Below are positions 25,041-34,600 of a stretch of 64,000 nt of DNA, piece by piece. Both the position numbers and the translations under genes were made by a program. Numbering within the stretch: the stretch's first letter is position 1; every line of letters begins with the position of its first letter. The notes under the pieces are model-generated. The model searched no databases and was not told the origin of the DNA. It worked only from the letters and a program-made list of their open reading frames with translations. The DNA lies in the NCBI GenBank assembly GCA_963797085.1, contig CAWCOA010000019.1, positions 62,001 to 126,000 on the forward strand, written 5' to 3'. The DNA is from JASJBU01 sp963797085 (GTDB lineage Bacteria > Pseudomonadota > Gammaproteobacteria > Chromatiales > Chromatiaceae).

Positions 25041-26637
25041 GGATAGCTCCCAAGTTAGATAGATGGTGATAGGCCGGCTTGGTCTGCAGCCTTGTATCAT
25101 CTACTGGCGCCCCAACAGTGAAATGGTAAATGTCCTGCCACTCACTGTCTTTCAGACCGAGCAATTCGTGCATCACATCATCGAAATAGCAGCCGATGCC
25201 TGTACCTCTGAAGCCCTTGTCCTCGGCCTCCAGATAGAGGACCTGGCCAATAAGTCCAGCCTCCCAAAAAAGACTGGGATACAACCAGGGCGCATCGCTG
25301 ACAAGGGATTCGAAACGCGCCAGCATACCCAGGGAAAAGGCACTGTCGGCGGCGATTGCCTGATGACAACTGATAGATTCCGCAATGGCCCGGTAATCAC
25401 CCGGCTGTAGCAGATAGAGCGGCACCCCCTGCTCCACCTGCTGCCAGAGAAAACGATCATTACAGCAGCTACGTAGCGATTGCAGATCAGCAGCTTTGCG
25501 CAACAGACAGTAAAGCCCTGCCTCTATGCCTTCGACTCTATGCACGAAGAGAAACAGATTGACATTCGTTGCCGTTGCCAGCGTATCGAAGGGTGCGCCC
25601 TGCTGTGGTAGCGTGGCCAGGATGATATCCCGAAATGCCTGGTAGCTGATCTGGCTGGTTGCTGGTTCAAAGGCCTGGGCACTGCGGCGTTGCCTGATGA
25701 TGTGTTCCGCACTGTGTGACGACGACTTCTCCGACCCTACTCGGGATATATCCGCTGCCTGTCGCGGGTATCCGGCAGATTCAGTCAGCCTTGCTGCTTC
25801 CTCGATCACAGGCCAGTCAACAACAGTGGTACTCAGTTGGTTTGGGGCATCCGAATATGCCGGAAGCGGCAGCTTTGATATCCATTCGAAGCCTTTATCA
25901 GCAGTCTGGCTTGCTGAAGATACCCAGCAAAAACAGTCCGCCCGTTCCTGTTCACCTAAAATTTGTCTGTCATCCTGAAATCCCAGTAGCCGATCGAGAC
26001 TTTGATCTGATAGTTCCGGTATGACAGACAGCTTCCAGCCGTTCATTGCGGCGGAGAATCGCAGCGCACCCAATGCATGGCCAATATCGTGCTGGGTATA
26101 ACGGAAGGCCCGCTCACCATATTTCCAGGCCTCCCGCCAATAGATGCTAGATAGAACTATCCCAAACCCCTGCATTCCCTTAAAAGTTTCAGAGGCATCA
26201 TCAAGTACAGCCCGAATCTCGAGGCAATGAAGAAATGGATTGTAATGGGCGATGCAGGCGGACTGGCCATCGATCTCCGGCAGCAGCAGGTAGCACTCGG
26301 TGGGATGCAGATTGCCGCTGGATGGATTGATACGCAGCGACCACTCAGATGCCCCGTATTGTTTCCACGCAGAGAGACCCAGACTGAGTTCAAGAAAGGC
26401 CGCCACTGCCTGCAGTTCCAGCGGCCTGGGGTCCAGCAGCGGTGAATCGAACAATACACCATACGGAGATCCTGTCGGCTGAGTCAGGAAAGGCAGCTGT
26501 ATTCGCTTCGCGCCCTGGTAAAATCGGAATGGGTTCGGCTGGTTCGGCCAATCCATAATACCCGGAGAACGTGCATAGCGGTCAAGCTGGTGCTTGGTGC
26601 GCTGATGATATTCCTGTATATTTTTCAGGGTCGTCAT
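25030..26637 (-). CDS. SagB/ThcOx-family dehydrogenase (double nitroreductase fold)
   Basis: The 535-residue protein consists of two nitroreductase-like halves (about 1-250 and 300-520). The first half has SEWSLRINPSSGNLHPTECYLLLP, the second IRQRRSAQAFEPATSQISYQ and RGTGIGCYFDDVMHELLGL, the standard flavin-binding stretches. SagB/ThcOx relatives use FMN to oxidise azolines in thiazole/oxazole peptides, but many long relatives without a cyclodehydratase neighbour have unknown substrates. No SagC/SagD, YcaO or precursor peptide gene is present here. Its end overlaps the small downstream protein. Confidence 0.82.
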   Translation of the reverse strand: MTTLKNIQEYHQRTKHQLDRYARSPGIMDWPNQPNPFRFYQGAKRIQLPFLTQPTGSPYGVLFDSPLLDPRPLELQAVAAFLELSLGLSAWKQYGASEWSLRINPSSGNLHPTECYLLLPEIDGQSACIAHYNPFLHCLEIRAVLDDASETFKGMQGFGIVLSSIYWREAWKYGERAFRYTQHDIGHALGALRFSAAMNGWKLSVIPELSDQSLDRLLGFQDDRQILGEQERADCFCWVSSASQTADKGFEWISKLPLPAYSDAPNQLSTTVVDWPVIEEAARLTESAGYPRQAADISRVGSEKSSSHSAEHIIRQRRSAQAFEPATSQISYQAFRDIILATLPQQGAPFDTLATATNVNLFLFVHRVEGIEAGLYCLLRKAADLQSLRSCCNDRFLWQQVEQGVPLYLLQPGDYRAIAESISCHQAIAADSAFSLGMLARFESLVSDAPWLYPSLFWEAGLIGQVLYLEAEDKGFRGTGIGCYFDDVMHELLGLKDSEWQDIYHFTVGAPVDDTRLQTKPAYHHLSNLGAIHDE

Positions 26638-26799
26638 ACTTAATTCTGAGATGGTCAGCCAGGTTCATGGAATAATATCCGACCTCCAGTGCCGACATCT
26701 ACATGCTGCTGTTGTGGCTTGATAAACGATAGGCTCTATTTCCATACAACAGATTGGCAGCGCAATTCTCCAATAACTCCGAATACAAGGTGTATGTAT

Positions 26800-27120
26800 A
26801 TGATTACAGAGGCAAGCTGGCATATTGGTCAGCTGGTTCAGCACAAACTATTCAATTATCGTGGCGTAATCTACGATGTCGATCCGGTTTTCATGCTCAC
26901 CGATGAGTGGTACGAAGAAGTTGCGAAAAGCCGTCCGCCAAAGGATGAGCCCTGGTATCGCGTGCTGGTGAGCGATTCGGATCAGGAAACCTACGTGGCG
27001 CAGAAAAACCTGCAAGCTGACACCTCGGGTGAAGCCATCAACCACCCGGCGGTTGAAAGCCACTTTCTCCGGCTTCAAAGACGGCCATTACCTGCTTGGG
27101 CAGACCAACTGATGTATTGA
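26800..27120 (+). CDS. hspQ: Heat shock protein HspQ
   Basis: From MITEASWHIGQLVQHKLFNYRGVIYDVDP the 106-residue protein follows the HspQ/YccV pattern, with LTDEWYEEVAKSRPPKDEPWYRVLV and TYVAQKNLQAD, close to the 105 residues of the E. coli protein. HspQ binds hemimethylated DNA and acts as a Lon specificity factor in enterobacteria. The second ATG (26800) fits the AAGGTG ribosome-binding site best; one 6 bases upstream is possible. Single gene; it converges with the GMC gene, 6 bases apart. Confidence 0.92.
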   Translation: MITEASWHIGQLVQHKLFNYRGVIYDVDPVFMLTDEWYEEVAKSRPPKDEPWYRVLVSDSDQETYVAQKNLQADTSGEAINHPAVESHFLRLQRRPLPAWADQLMY

Positions 27121-27126
27121 GAAGGC

Positions 27127-28810
27127 TTAGCCCAATTGCTTTTTGATCAGATCGGCCACCCGGAAGGCGTTGGCGTAGATGGTCCAGGTATAGGGGACAC
27201 TGCCGCCGCTGGGCATGAACGAGGCGTCTGAAACAAACAGGTTATCCGCCCCCCATACCCGGCAATCCGGATCCAGCACCGAGGACTTGGGGTCCTTGCC
27301 GAAGCGACAGCCGCCTGCCACCAGGTTGGGCGGCGGCGAGGCGCTGACACTGGAGCTGACCCAATCCAGTCCCATGGCTGCGCAACACCTGTTCGCCCTT
27401 TTTCGCCAGATAACGCCCAACTGCCAGATCATGGGGGTGTGCGCCCAACCTTACCCGGGCCACCGGGGAACCCCACTTGTCTTTGACTGCCGGATCGAGA
27501 CTGACGAAGCAGTCGTCGGTGGGCAGCCAGTCGTTGAAGACCTCGAAGAGTAATTTGCGGTCCTCGCTGAACCATTTCTCCAATTTGCGCTTCAATGGCT
27601 TGCCCCAGATCAGTTCGTCGTTCTCCCAACGCAAGCCATTGGCCAGGGGAATCGGATTGGGATGGGCAAACAGAAACTCGACAGTGCCGCCCTTTACCGG
27701 GTCTTTGCCGAAACTCTTGTCCTTGATCGTATACCAATCCTGCAGGGCGCGATTCACGAAGGGCCCGAGGGCGCGTACCTGCGCCGCCTTCTCCGGGGTC
27801 AGTTTTGCATAGGTGAAATAACCGCTGCCGGAACCTCCGGCGGAGAAGATCAGGTTGCGGCCCAACTGTCCATGCCGGTTGCCGAGACCCTGCGCATGGG
27901 CCGACCCCGGACTGGCGAGCAGCAACCGGGAGCTCTCGATCGCCTGACAGGCCACCACGAAAATGCGTGCGCTGACCTGCTGGCTCTTGCCCTGCGCATC
28001 GTAATAGTCAGCCCCCACCACCCGGCCCTTAGCGTCACTGCGCAACCGATAGACCTTGGCATTGGGGCGCAGGTCGCAACGGCCAGTGGCCAGGGACGGT
28101 TCGATCAGGGCGGCCCGGGAACTGCCCTTGGCCCCGGTGGAGCAGCCGTAACTGCCGCAGTAGCCGGAATAGGAACAGGCCCCACGACCCTTTTTATTCA
28201 CCGGCAGGATGGCCCGGGGAACCCGCACAGAATGAAAGCCCAGTTCCCGGCAGGCGTCGTCAATCCAGGCCGATGCGGGATGTTCAGCCGTTGGGGGATA
28301 GGGAAAATCTGCCGTGGAACGGGGTTCGGCATGCGGGTGTTGGGTGATCTTGCCTGAGACGCCCACCACCTGTTCAACCTTGGCGTAGTAGGGCTCCAGA
28401 TCGTCATAGCTGATCGGCCAGTCAACCCGGTTGGCCCCATCGATGGGACCGAACTCGGAGAGCAGCCGGAAGTCCTGGGGCTTGAGGCGATGGAAGAAAC
28501 CGGACATCAGGTTACTCGAGCCGCCCACCATGTTGCCATTCCAGAAATCCCGTTTCGACTCAGAGGTAGGTGTGCCTTTCCAGCCATTGTCTCCAGAACG
28601 CTCTTCCAGCACATGCTGTTCGTCCTGCAGATTCGACGTGTAGTGGCTGCGCCGGCAGCAGGCCAGCTCATCCTTGCTGAAATCGGCCTGTTTGAACCAG
28701 GGCCCCTTCTCCAGCACCACTACCGAGTAACCGGCCTGGGTCAGGCTCCAGACCACCGGCCCGCCCCCCGCGCCGCTGCCAATCACACAGACATCGAAAT
28801 CGGTTTCCAT
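27127..28810 (-). pseudogene. GMC oxidoreductase (gluconate 2-dehydrogenase large-subunit type), frameshifted
   Basis: The protein opens with a Rossmann FAD site (FDVCVIGSGAGGGPVVWSL), then NMVGGSSNLMSGFFHRL and a Cys pair region CSYSGYCGSYGC. Near base 27375 an extra base (CGCAGCCATGGG) breaks the frame; the second part carries the C-terminal FAD/catalytic stretch (NLFVSDASFMPSGGS, PYTWTIYANAFRVADLI). Complete length would be about 560 residues. It lacks its own signal peptide, as expected when the small subunit carries the Tat signal for both. The start codon overlaps the small-subunit stop (TGATG). No cytochrome subunit is present. Confidence 0.8.
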
Positions 28811-29349
28811 CAACCTGCCCTGTACTTGTTTGCTTCAGTGGGACGAGGGAAGCCAGGCCTATGTCCCAGCCAGCGCCAGCCGATGGCATCCGGATTGCCG
28901 CCATAGACCGGATCGCTCAACAGGGCCTCGAAGATGTACAACAGCAGGGTCGACAACCAGTTCTCCCCGGCATCGCTCTGTGCGATCTTCTTCAGCATCT
29001 CATCCTGTTGCCCAGTAGTCAGCTTGAGAAAACCCTGGTCATGGGCCTGCCGGGACATGTCCTCGAGCCAATCTACGCCGCGCAGGATGAACTGCCGCTG
29101 CTCCACATCCACCCCGTCATCACCCACCACCCATTTCAAATAGTTCAGGGCATTCAACTCCCTTGCGCCTGGGGCATTTGGCTCACTGGGGAAGAGCCGG
29201 TCCTGCACGGCTCCGATGATCTGCCACTGGGAGTCGGAGGAAGCCGATTCCCCAGCCGCCGGAGTCGACAAGGGCATCAACATGGCCAGCGAACCACCCG
29301 CCAGTCCCAGCAGGAATCGCCGCCGGGAAATGGTTTCCTGACGCCACAG
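28810..29349 (-). CDS. Gluconate 2-dehydrogenase subunit 3-like protein with Tat signal
   Basis: The small partner of the GMC protein contains IIGAVQDRLFPSEPNAPGA, LNYLKWVVGDD and WLSTLLLYIFEALLSDPVYGGN, typical of the family. The first ATG inside the frame (29283) would cut off a clear twin-arginine signal, SRRRFLLGLAGGSLAMLMP, that is open upstream to a stop at 29350-29352. An ATG at 29353 is one frame off, so a single-base indel near the start, or a non-ATG start, must be assumed. Tat export of this subunit would carry the GMC subunit to the periplasm. Confidence 0.72.
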   Translation of the reverse strand: MWRQETISRRRFLLGLAGGSLAMLMPLSTPAAGESASSDSQWQIIGAVQDRLFPSEPNAPGARELNALNYLKWVVGDDGVDVEQRQFILRGVDWLEDMSRQAHDQGFLKLTTGQQDEMLKKIAQSDAGENWLSTLLLYIFEALLSDPVYGGNPDAIGWRWLGHRPGFPRPTEANKYRAG

Positions 29350-29540
29350 TCATCGAATGAAAACTTGGCTAAAGCCCGGTGAATTCTTGTGTGGTTTTCC
29401 TAAGGGTCATCGCGAGAAATAGGACTACGATGTGGTATTAAGGTTCGCAAGCGGATATAAAGCCGCAATAATGAGTGAATCTTTTTCAAAACAAAACTGT
29501 CAATTTGCAGACAGAATAAATTCAACGGAGTTTTTTAGCT

Positions 29541-29903
29541 ATGTTTCGTACCCTTCTTAGTCGCTCAGTTGCGAGCAGTGCAGCAGTTGTTATAGTTGCC
29601 ATGGCCCTGAGCAGCGGCAGTGCCCTCGCCTGCAAGAACAACCCTTTCAATTCCGCACAGGTCGATGACAGCAACCTGCCCCTGATTGCCTCGAATGAGT
29701 CCGGCAAATGCGGCGGCGATATGTCCAAAGAGAACAAGCCCGGTGAGGCTATGCAGTGCGGCGACGGTAAATGCGGCGGCAACATGCCCACCGATGGCAA
29801 GCCTAGCGGTGAGGCAAAGAAATGCGAAGGCAGCATGACGAAAGACGGCAAACCCTCTGGAGAAGCCATGCAGTGCGGCGCCGGCAAGTGTGGTAGTAAA
29901 TAA
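29541..29903 (+). CDS. Exported Cys/Gly-rich repeat protein (HvfA/bufferin-precursor-like)
   Basis: The 120-residue precursor has a signal peptide (MFRTLLSRSVASSAAVVIVAM, cleavage after SALA). The mature part is low complexity with repeated GKCGG units (SGKCGGDM, DGKCGGNM, KKCEGSM, AGKCGSK) spaced by KPSGEA-like linkers. Similar Cys repeat proteins are metal-buffering peptides, some modified by DUF692 enzymes (HvfB/BufB); no such enzyme lies nearby, so modification is uncertain. Its place just upstream of a copper-type efflux pair suggests periplasmic metal binding. Confidence 0.65.
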   Translation: MFRTLLSRSVASSAAVVIVAMALSSGSALACKNNPFNSAQVDDSNLPLIASNESGKCGGDMSKENKPGEAMQCGDGKCGGNMPTDGKPSGEAKKCEGSMTKDGKPSGEAMQCGAGKCGSK

Positions 29904-29944
29904 TGCCTGCTCAGGAAACAACCTCCTGACTTGCTGATCCAGTG

Positions 29945-30334
29945 ATGACAGAGTGGCAGAACAGACAGCAGCGACCCCGGACCGGGCATGTGGCCTGGTT
30001 CATGTCGCTGTTGCTGTTTCTGTCACCCTTGCTTGCCAGGCGCAGTGGGCAAATCCCACCGAGCCGTTCAACTACTTCAGAGATCGAATTACCCTGCCAC
30101 CAAAAACACAGCAGCCACACCCAGCCTGACAAATGCAACCACTGCAACGACGCTGAGCAATCCTTGGCCTGTGATTGCTGCCAGACTGCTGTGCCTCTGA
30201 GTCTGTGCATGGGGCAAGCCAGATTCACCCCATTCCAGTTCCTGGCCGAGCTACAGATTCTGCAGCACGCTTTGGAAGTCCCCGATCCACCCCCCAGTTC
30301 ACTCTACCGCCCCCCGATACAACGCCTGATCTGA
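29945..30334 (+). CDS. Exported Cys/His-rich protein upstream of metal efflux
   Basis: The protein of about 129 residues has an N-terminal hydrophobic segment (VAWFMSLLLFLSPLLA) and then a Cys/His cluster with CHQKHSSHTQPDKCNHC and CDCCQTAVPLSLCMG. This layout occurs in small proteins next to copper resistance genes and suggests metal binding in the periplasm; the family name is not certain. ATG at 29945 is preferred to the GTG one codon before. It lies between the Cys-rich repeat gene and cusB-like, probably in one transcription unit or with a promoter at its end. Confidence 0.6.
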   Translation: MTEWQNRQQRPRTGHVAWFMSLLLFLSPLLARRSGQIPPSRSTTSEIELPCHQKHSSHTQPDKCNHCNDAEQSLACDCCQTAVPLSLCMGQARFTPFQFLAELQILQHALEVPDPPPSSLYRPPIQRLI

Positions 30335-30337
30335 CCT

Positions 30338-30368
30338 AGTACTCCGCCAAGGCTATCTGACGAGTACT
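30338..30368. promoter_or_regulatory. Possible operator upstream of the efflux genes
   Basis: AGTACTC and its inverted partner GAGTACT are separated by 17 bases in the gap before the cusB-like gene. A dyad of this kind could bind a metal-responsive regulator or form an RNA hairpin. No regulator gene is in the vicinity and the boxes do not match a motif I can name. Confidence 0.25.
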
Positions 30369-30427
30369 GCATCGCGCCGTGGCCGGTTATGGGTCGTGGC
30401 TGTCTGTTCTAATCAGGAGTTGTCGCC

Positions 30428-31678
30428 ATGTCTGACTTGTCATTTTACCGGTTATGCCGGCTCTTCAGCACTGGTTTGCTGGTACTTTCTGTGCTTGCTG
30501 GCTGCAGTGGCGAAGCGCCAGCCCCGCTACCCAGCGAATCGTTCGAGGAGGCCCTGGCCGATTCGATGGAAGACCATGCGCGCAAACATGCTGATCCGAA
30601 ATACGTTTGCCCCATGCACCCACAGATCGTCAAGGGTGAACCGGGTAACTGCCCGATCTGCGGCATGGATCTGGTGGCAAAAAAGGTCGAGGCCTCCGGC
30701 AGCGAGCGGCCCGGGGTGGAGGTCTCGCACGCCGTGGTTCAGAACATGGGGATACGTACCGACCAGGTAAAGCGCGACACCCTGTGGAAACACATCCAGA
30801 CCGTCGGCCGGGTCGATTATGACGAGACCCGCCTGGTGCATGTTCATCCGCGCACCGAAGGCTGGCTGGAGAAGCTCAATCTGCGTGCCGAAGGTGACCC
30901 GGTGAAACGCGGGGAACTGCTCGGCCAGCTCTATTCCCCGGAGATCCTCAGCGCCCAGGTAGATTACCTCATCGCCCTGGACCAGAAGAGTGGCTCGAGA
31001 AATCTCGAAAATGCCCGCAACCGGCTGCGCCTGCTGGGGGTGACTGAAAACACCATCAGTCGCATCCAGAAAAACCGCAAGAGCCAAAACACCGTCCCGC
31101 TGTATGCCCCGGCCAAGGGCATCATAGCCCAGCTGCAGGCCCGAGAGGGCATGTATATCAAACCGGAGATGGAGATCTTCACCATCGTCGATCCCTCCGT
31201 CATGTGGGTGCTGGTGGATGTCTTCGAATATCAGATCGACTGGCTCAAAGAGGGGCTGTCGACTGAGATGAAAGTCCCCGCCTATCCCGGTCGCAATTGG
31301 GAAGGCAAGGTCGACTACATCTATCCTGACCTGGACCCTCGGGCTCGCACCCTGCGGGTGCGTCTGGCCTTCGACAACAGTGACGGCCAACTCAAGGCCA
31401 ATATGTTCGCCAAGGTGGTGATCTATGGCGGGCCGAAGCACAACGTGCTGCTGATCCCGGCTGATGCCCTGATCGAGACCGGCGAGCGTTCCACCGTGGT
31501 CAAGGCCCTTGGCGATGGGCGATTCCAGCCGGTGGATGTGGTGACCGGGGCAACGCGGGCGGGCCGGGTGGAAATCCTCAGCGGGCTGGACGAAGGCGAC
31601 CAAGTGGTCATCTCCGGGCAGTTCCTGATCGATTCGGAGTCGAGCCTGCAGGCCAGCTTCCTGCGCATGGAGGAATAA
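30428..31678 (+). CDS. CusB-type RND efflux adaptor lipoprotein with heavy-metal-binding domain
   Basis: The 416-residue periplasmic adaptor has a lipobox (VLSVLAGCSG, Cys about 27). Residues about 58-82 form a heavy-metal-binding domain, YVCPMHPQIVKGEPGNCPIC with GMDLV. The hairpin, barrel-sandwich (VDYDETRLVHVHPRTEGW, LYAPAKGIIAQLQAREGMYI) and beta-barrel domains follow, with GEPVKRGELLG-like lipoyl motif. CusB-type proteins hand Cu(I)/Ag(I) to the inner-membrane pump. It is followed by the pump gene after 3 bases. No outer-membrane factor gene is adjacent, so TolC or a distant CusC must complete the channel. Confidence 0.9.
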   Translation: MSDLSFYRLCRLFSTGLLVLSVLAGCSGEAPAPLPSESFEEALADSMEDHARKHADPKYVCPMHPQIVKGEPGNCPICGMDLVAKKVEASGSERPGVEVSHAVVQNMGIRTDQVKRDTLWKHIQTVGRVDYDETRLVHVHPRTEGWLEKLNLRAEGDPVKRGELLGQLYSPEILSAQVDYLIALDQKSGSRNLENARNRLRLLGVTENTISRIQKNRKSQNTVPLYAPAKGIIAQLQAREGMYIKPEMEIFTIVDPSVMWVLVDVFEYQIDWLKEGLSTEMKVPAYPGRNWEGKVDYIYPDLDPRARTLRVRLAFDNSDGQLKANMFAKVVIYGGPKHNVLLIPADALIETGERSTVVKALGDGRFQPVDVVTGATRAGRVEILSGLDEGDQVVISGQFLIDSESSLQASFLRMEE

Positions 31679-31681
31679 GTC

Positions 31682-34600
31682 GTGCTCAATAAACTTATCG
31701 GCTGGTCGGTGCACAACCGCTTTCTGGTGCTGGTCGCGACCCTGGTCATCACCGGCTGGGGCTGGGTCTCTCTGCACCAGACCCCGCTGGATGCGATACC
31801 CGACCTGTCGGATGTGCAGGTCATTATCCGCACCAGTTTTCCCGGCCAGTCGCCCCGGGTGGTCGAGGAACAGGTCACCTATCCCATCACCACCACCATG
31901 CTCTCGGTGCCGGGAGCGGAAGTGGTGCGCGGCTACTCATTTTTCGGTGACTCGTTCGTCTATGTCATCTTCAAGGACGGCACCGATCTCTACTGGGCGC
32001 GCTCCCGGGTGCTCGAGTATCTGAATCAGGCCAGCTCGATCCTGCCCGCCGGGGTGCAGCCCAATCTGGGGCCGGATGCCACCGGGGTCGGCTGGGTCTA
32101 CAGCTACGCCCTGGTGGACCGTACCGGGCAGCACGACCTGGCGCAGCTCAGGAGCCTGCAGGACTGGTTCCTGAAATTCGAACTGCAAACCGTGCCGGGG
32201 GTCTCGGAGGTGGCGACGGTGGGCGGCATGGTGCGTCAGTATCAGGTGGTGATCGATCCGGAAAAGCTGCGCGCCTACGGCATCTCCCTGATGAAGGTCT
32301 CTAATGCCATCCGGGATGCCAACCAGGAGGTCGGCGGCTCGGTCATCGAGCTGGCGGAAGCGGAATACATGGTCAGGACTCGCGGCTATCTGAAAGGTAT
32401 CGAGGACCTGCAGGCCATCACCATCGATGTCACGCAACAGGGCACACCGGTGCTGCTCAGGGACCTGGCGCGTATCCAGGTGGGACCGGAGATGCGCCGC
32501 GGGGTGGCCGATCTGGATGGTGAGGGGGAGGTTGCCGGCGGTATCGTGGTGATGCGTTACGGGGAGAATGCCCTGGCGACCATCCAGCGGGTCAAGGCGA
32601 AGATTGAGACCCTCAAGCAGGGTCTGCCGGATGGGGTGGAGATCATCGAGACCTATGACCGCTCGGCCCTGATCGAGCGGGCGGTGGACAATCTCAAGGA
32701 GAAATTGATCGAGGAGTTCATCGTGGTCGGGCTGGTGTGCCTGGTGTTTCTGTTTCACCTGCGCTCCGCCTTCGTCGCCATCGTCACTCTGCCCCTGGGG
32801 ATACTGGCCTCGTTCATCGTCATGCAGCAGCAGGGCATCAATGCCAACATCATGTCCCTGGGGGGGATCGCCATCGCCATTGGCGCCATGGTGGATGCGG
32901 CCATCGTCATGATCGAGAACGCTCACAAGCATCTGGAGCGCTACAAGCTGGCCTACGGCCACCCACCGGCTGGAATCGAACATTGGAACACGATCACCAC
33001 GGCGGCCGGCGAGGTCGGCCCGGCGCTGTTCTATTCCCTGCTGATCATCACCCTGAGCTTCCTGCCGGTGTTCACCCTGGAGGCCCAGGAGGGCCGGCTG
33101 TTTGCGCCCCTTGCCTTCACCAAGACCTATGCCATGGCCGCCTCGGCGGGTCTGGCGGTAACCCTGGTACCGGTGCTCATGGGCTATTTCATCCGCGGCC
33201 GCATCCCGGCGGAACAGACCAATCCGCTGAATCGACTGTTGATCTGGCTCTACCGGCCCTTGTTGAACCTGGTGATGCGCTGGCCGCGTTTCACCCTGTT
33301 CAATTCCCTGCTGCTGGTGTTGAGCCTGGTGATCCCCATTGCCGGCATCAGCGGTTTTCTGAGCCCGTTGAAATGGCCCTACCAGATCATACAAAGCGTC
33401 ACGGGGGAGGAACAGAACGCCATCCAGCATATAGAAGCGACACAACGCGAGTGGGCCAGGCACTGGCGCAACAGCCTCGCCGACCTGCCCTGGCTGGCGC
33501 GCTTCGCCGATGGACTGGGTTCAGAATTCATGCCGGAGCTGGATGAAGGCGACCTGATGTACATGCCCACCACCCTGCCCGGCCTCTCTATCGGCAAGGC
33601 CCAGGAGTTGTTGCAGCAGACCGACCGGCTGATCAAGACGGTTCCGGAGGTCAAACAGGTCTTCGGCAAGGTCGGACGCGCCAACACCGCCACTGATCCG
33701 GCGCCGCTGACCATGATCGAGACCCTGATCCAGCTCAAGCCGAAGCAGGAATGGCGGCCCGGCATGACGCTGCAGAAGCTGATTCTGGAACTCGATGCAC
33801 TGGTCGATTTCCCCGGCGTGACCAATGCCTGGGTGATGCCGATCAAGACCCGTATCGATATGCTGGCTACCGGCATCAAGACCCCGGTGGGTATCAAGGT
33901 ATCCGGGCCCGACCTGAAGGTCATCGAGCAGATCGGGCAGCAGATTGAAAAGGCGGTACTGTCGGTACCCGGCACCACCTCAGCTTATTCTGAACGCGTC
34001 GCCGGCGGACGCTATATCGACATTATCCCGGATCGTATGGCGGCCGCCCGTTATGGCCTCAATATCACCGACATCAATCAGGTGATCGCTGCCGCCGTGG
34101 GGGGGATCAACATCACCCGCACCGTGGAGGGCCTGGAGCGCTATCCGGTCAATCTGCGCTTTCCCCGTGAACAACGCAATGACCTGGAGAAATTGCGCGC
34201 CCTGCCCCTGGTCACCCCAACCGGCGCACAGATTCCACTGGCGCAGATAGCGGAGATCAAGATCGTCGACGGCGCGCCCATGTTGAAGAGCGAGAACGGC
34301 CGTCTCAATGGCTGGACCTTTGTCGATATCCGCGATTCGGACCTCGGCAGTTACGTTGCCCAAGCTCAGCAGGCGGTGCGCGAACAGGTCGAGTTGCCAC
34401 AGGGCTACGCCATCACCTGGTCCGGCCAGTATGAATACATGCTGCGCGCCCAGGAGCGGCTCTCACAGGTCATTCCCCTGACCCTGGTGATCATCTTCGT
34501 CTTGCTCTATCTTGCCTTCCGTCATGCGGGTGAGGCGAGCATAGTGATGTTGTCCCTGCCATTTGCATTGGTCGGTGGCTTCTGGCTGATCTTTCTGCTC

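Noticed and set aside
30527..31777. Minus-strand open frame of 416 codons over the CusB-type gene
   Set aside because: Antisense to a clear adaptor protein with lipobox and metal-binding domain; no recognisable motif or ribosome-binding site.
31937..33463. Long minus-strand open frame (508 codons) inside the CusA-type gene
   Set aside because: It is antisense to a strongly conserved RND pump. Its composition (His/Gln/Asp-rich, no domains) is that of a shadow frame in GC-rich DNA.
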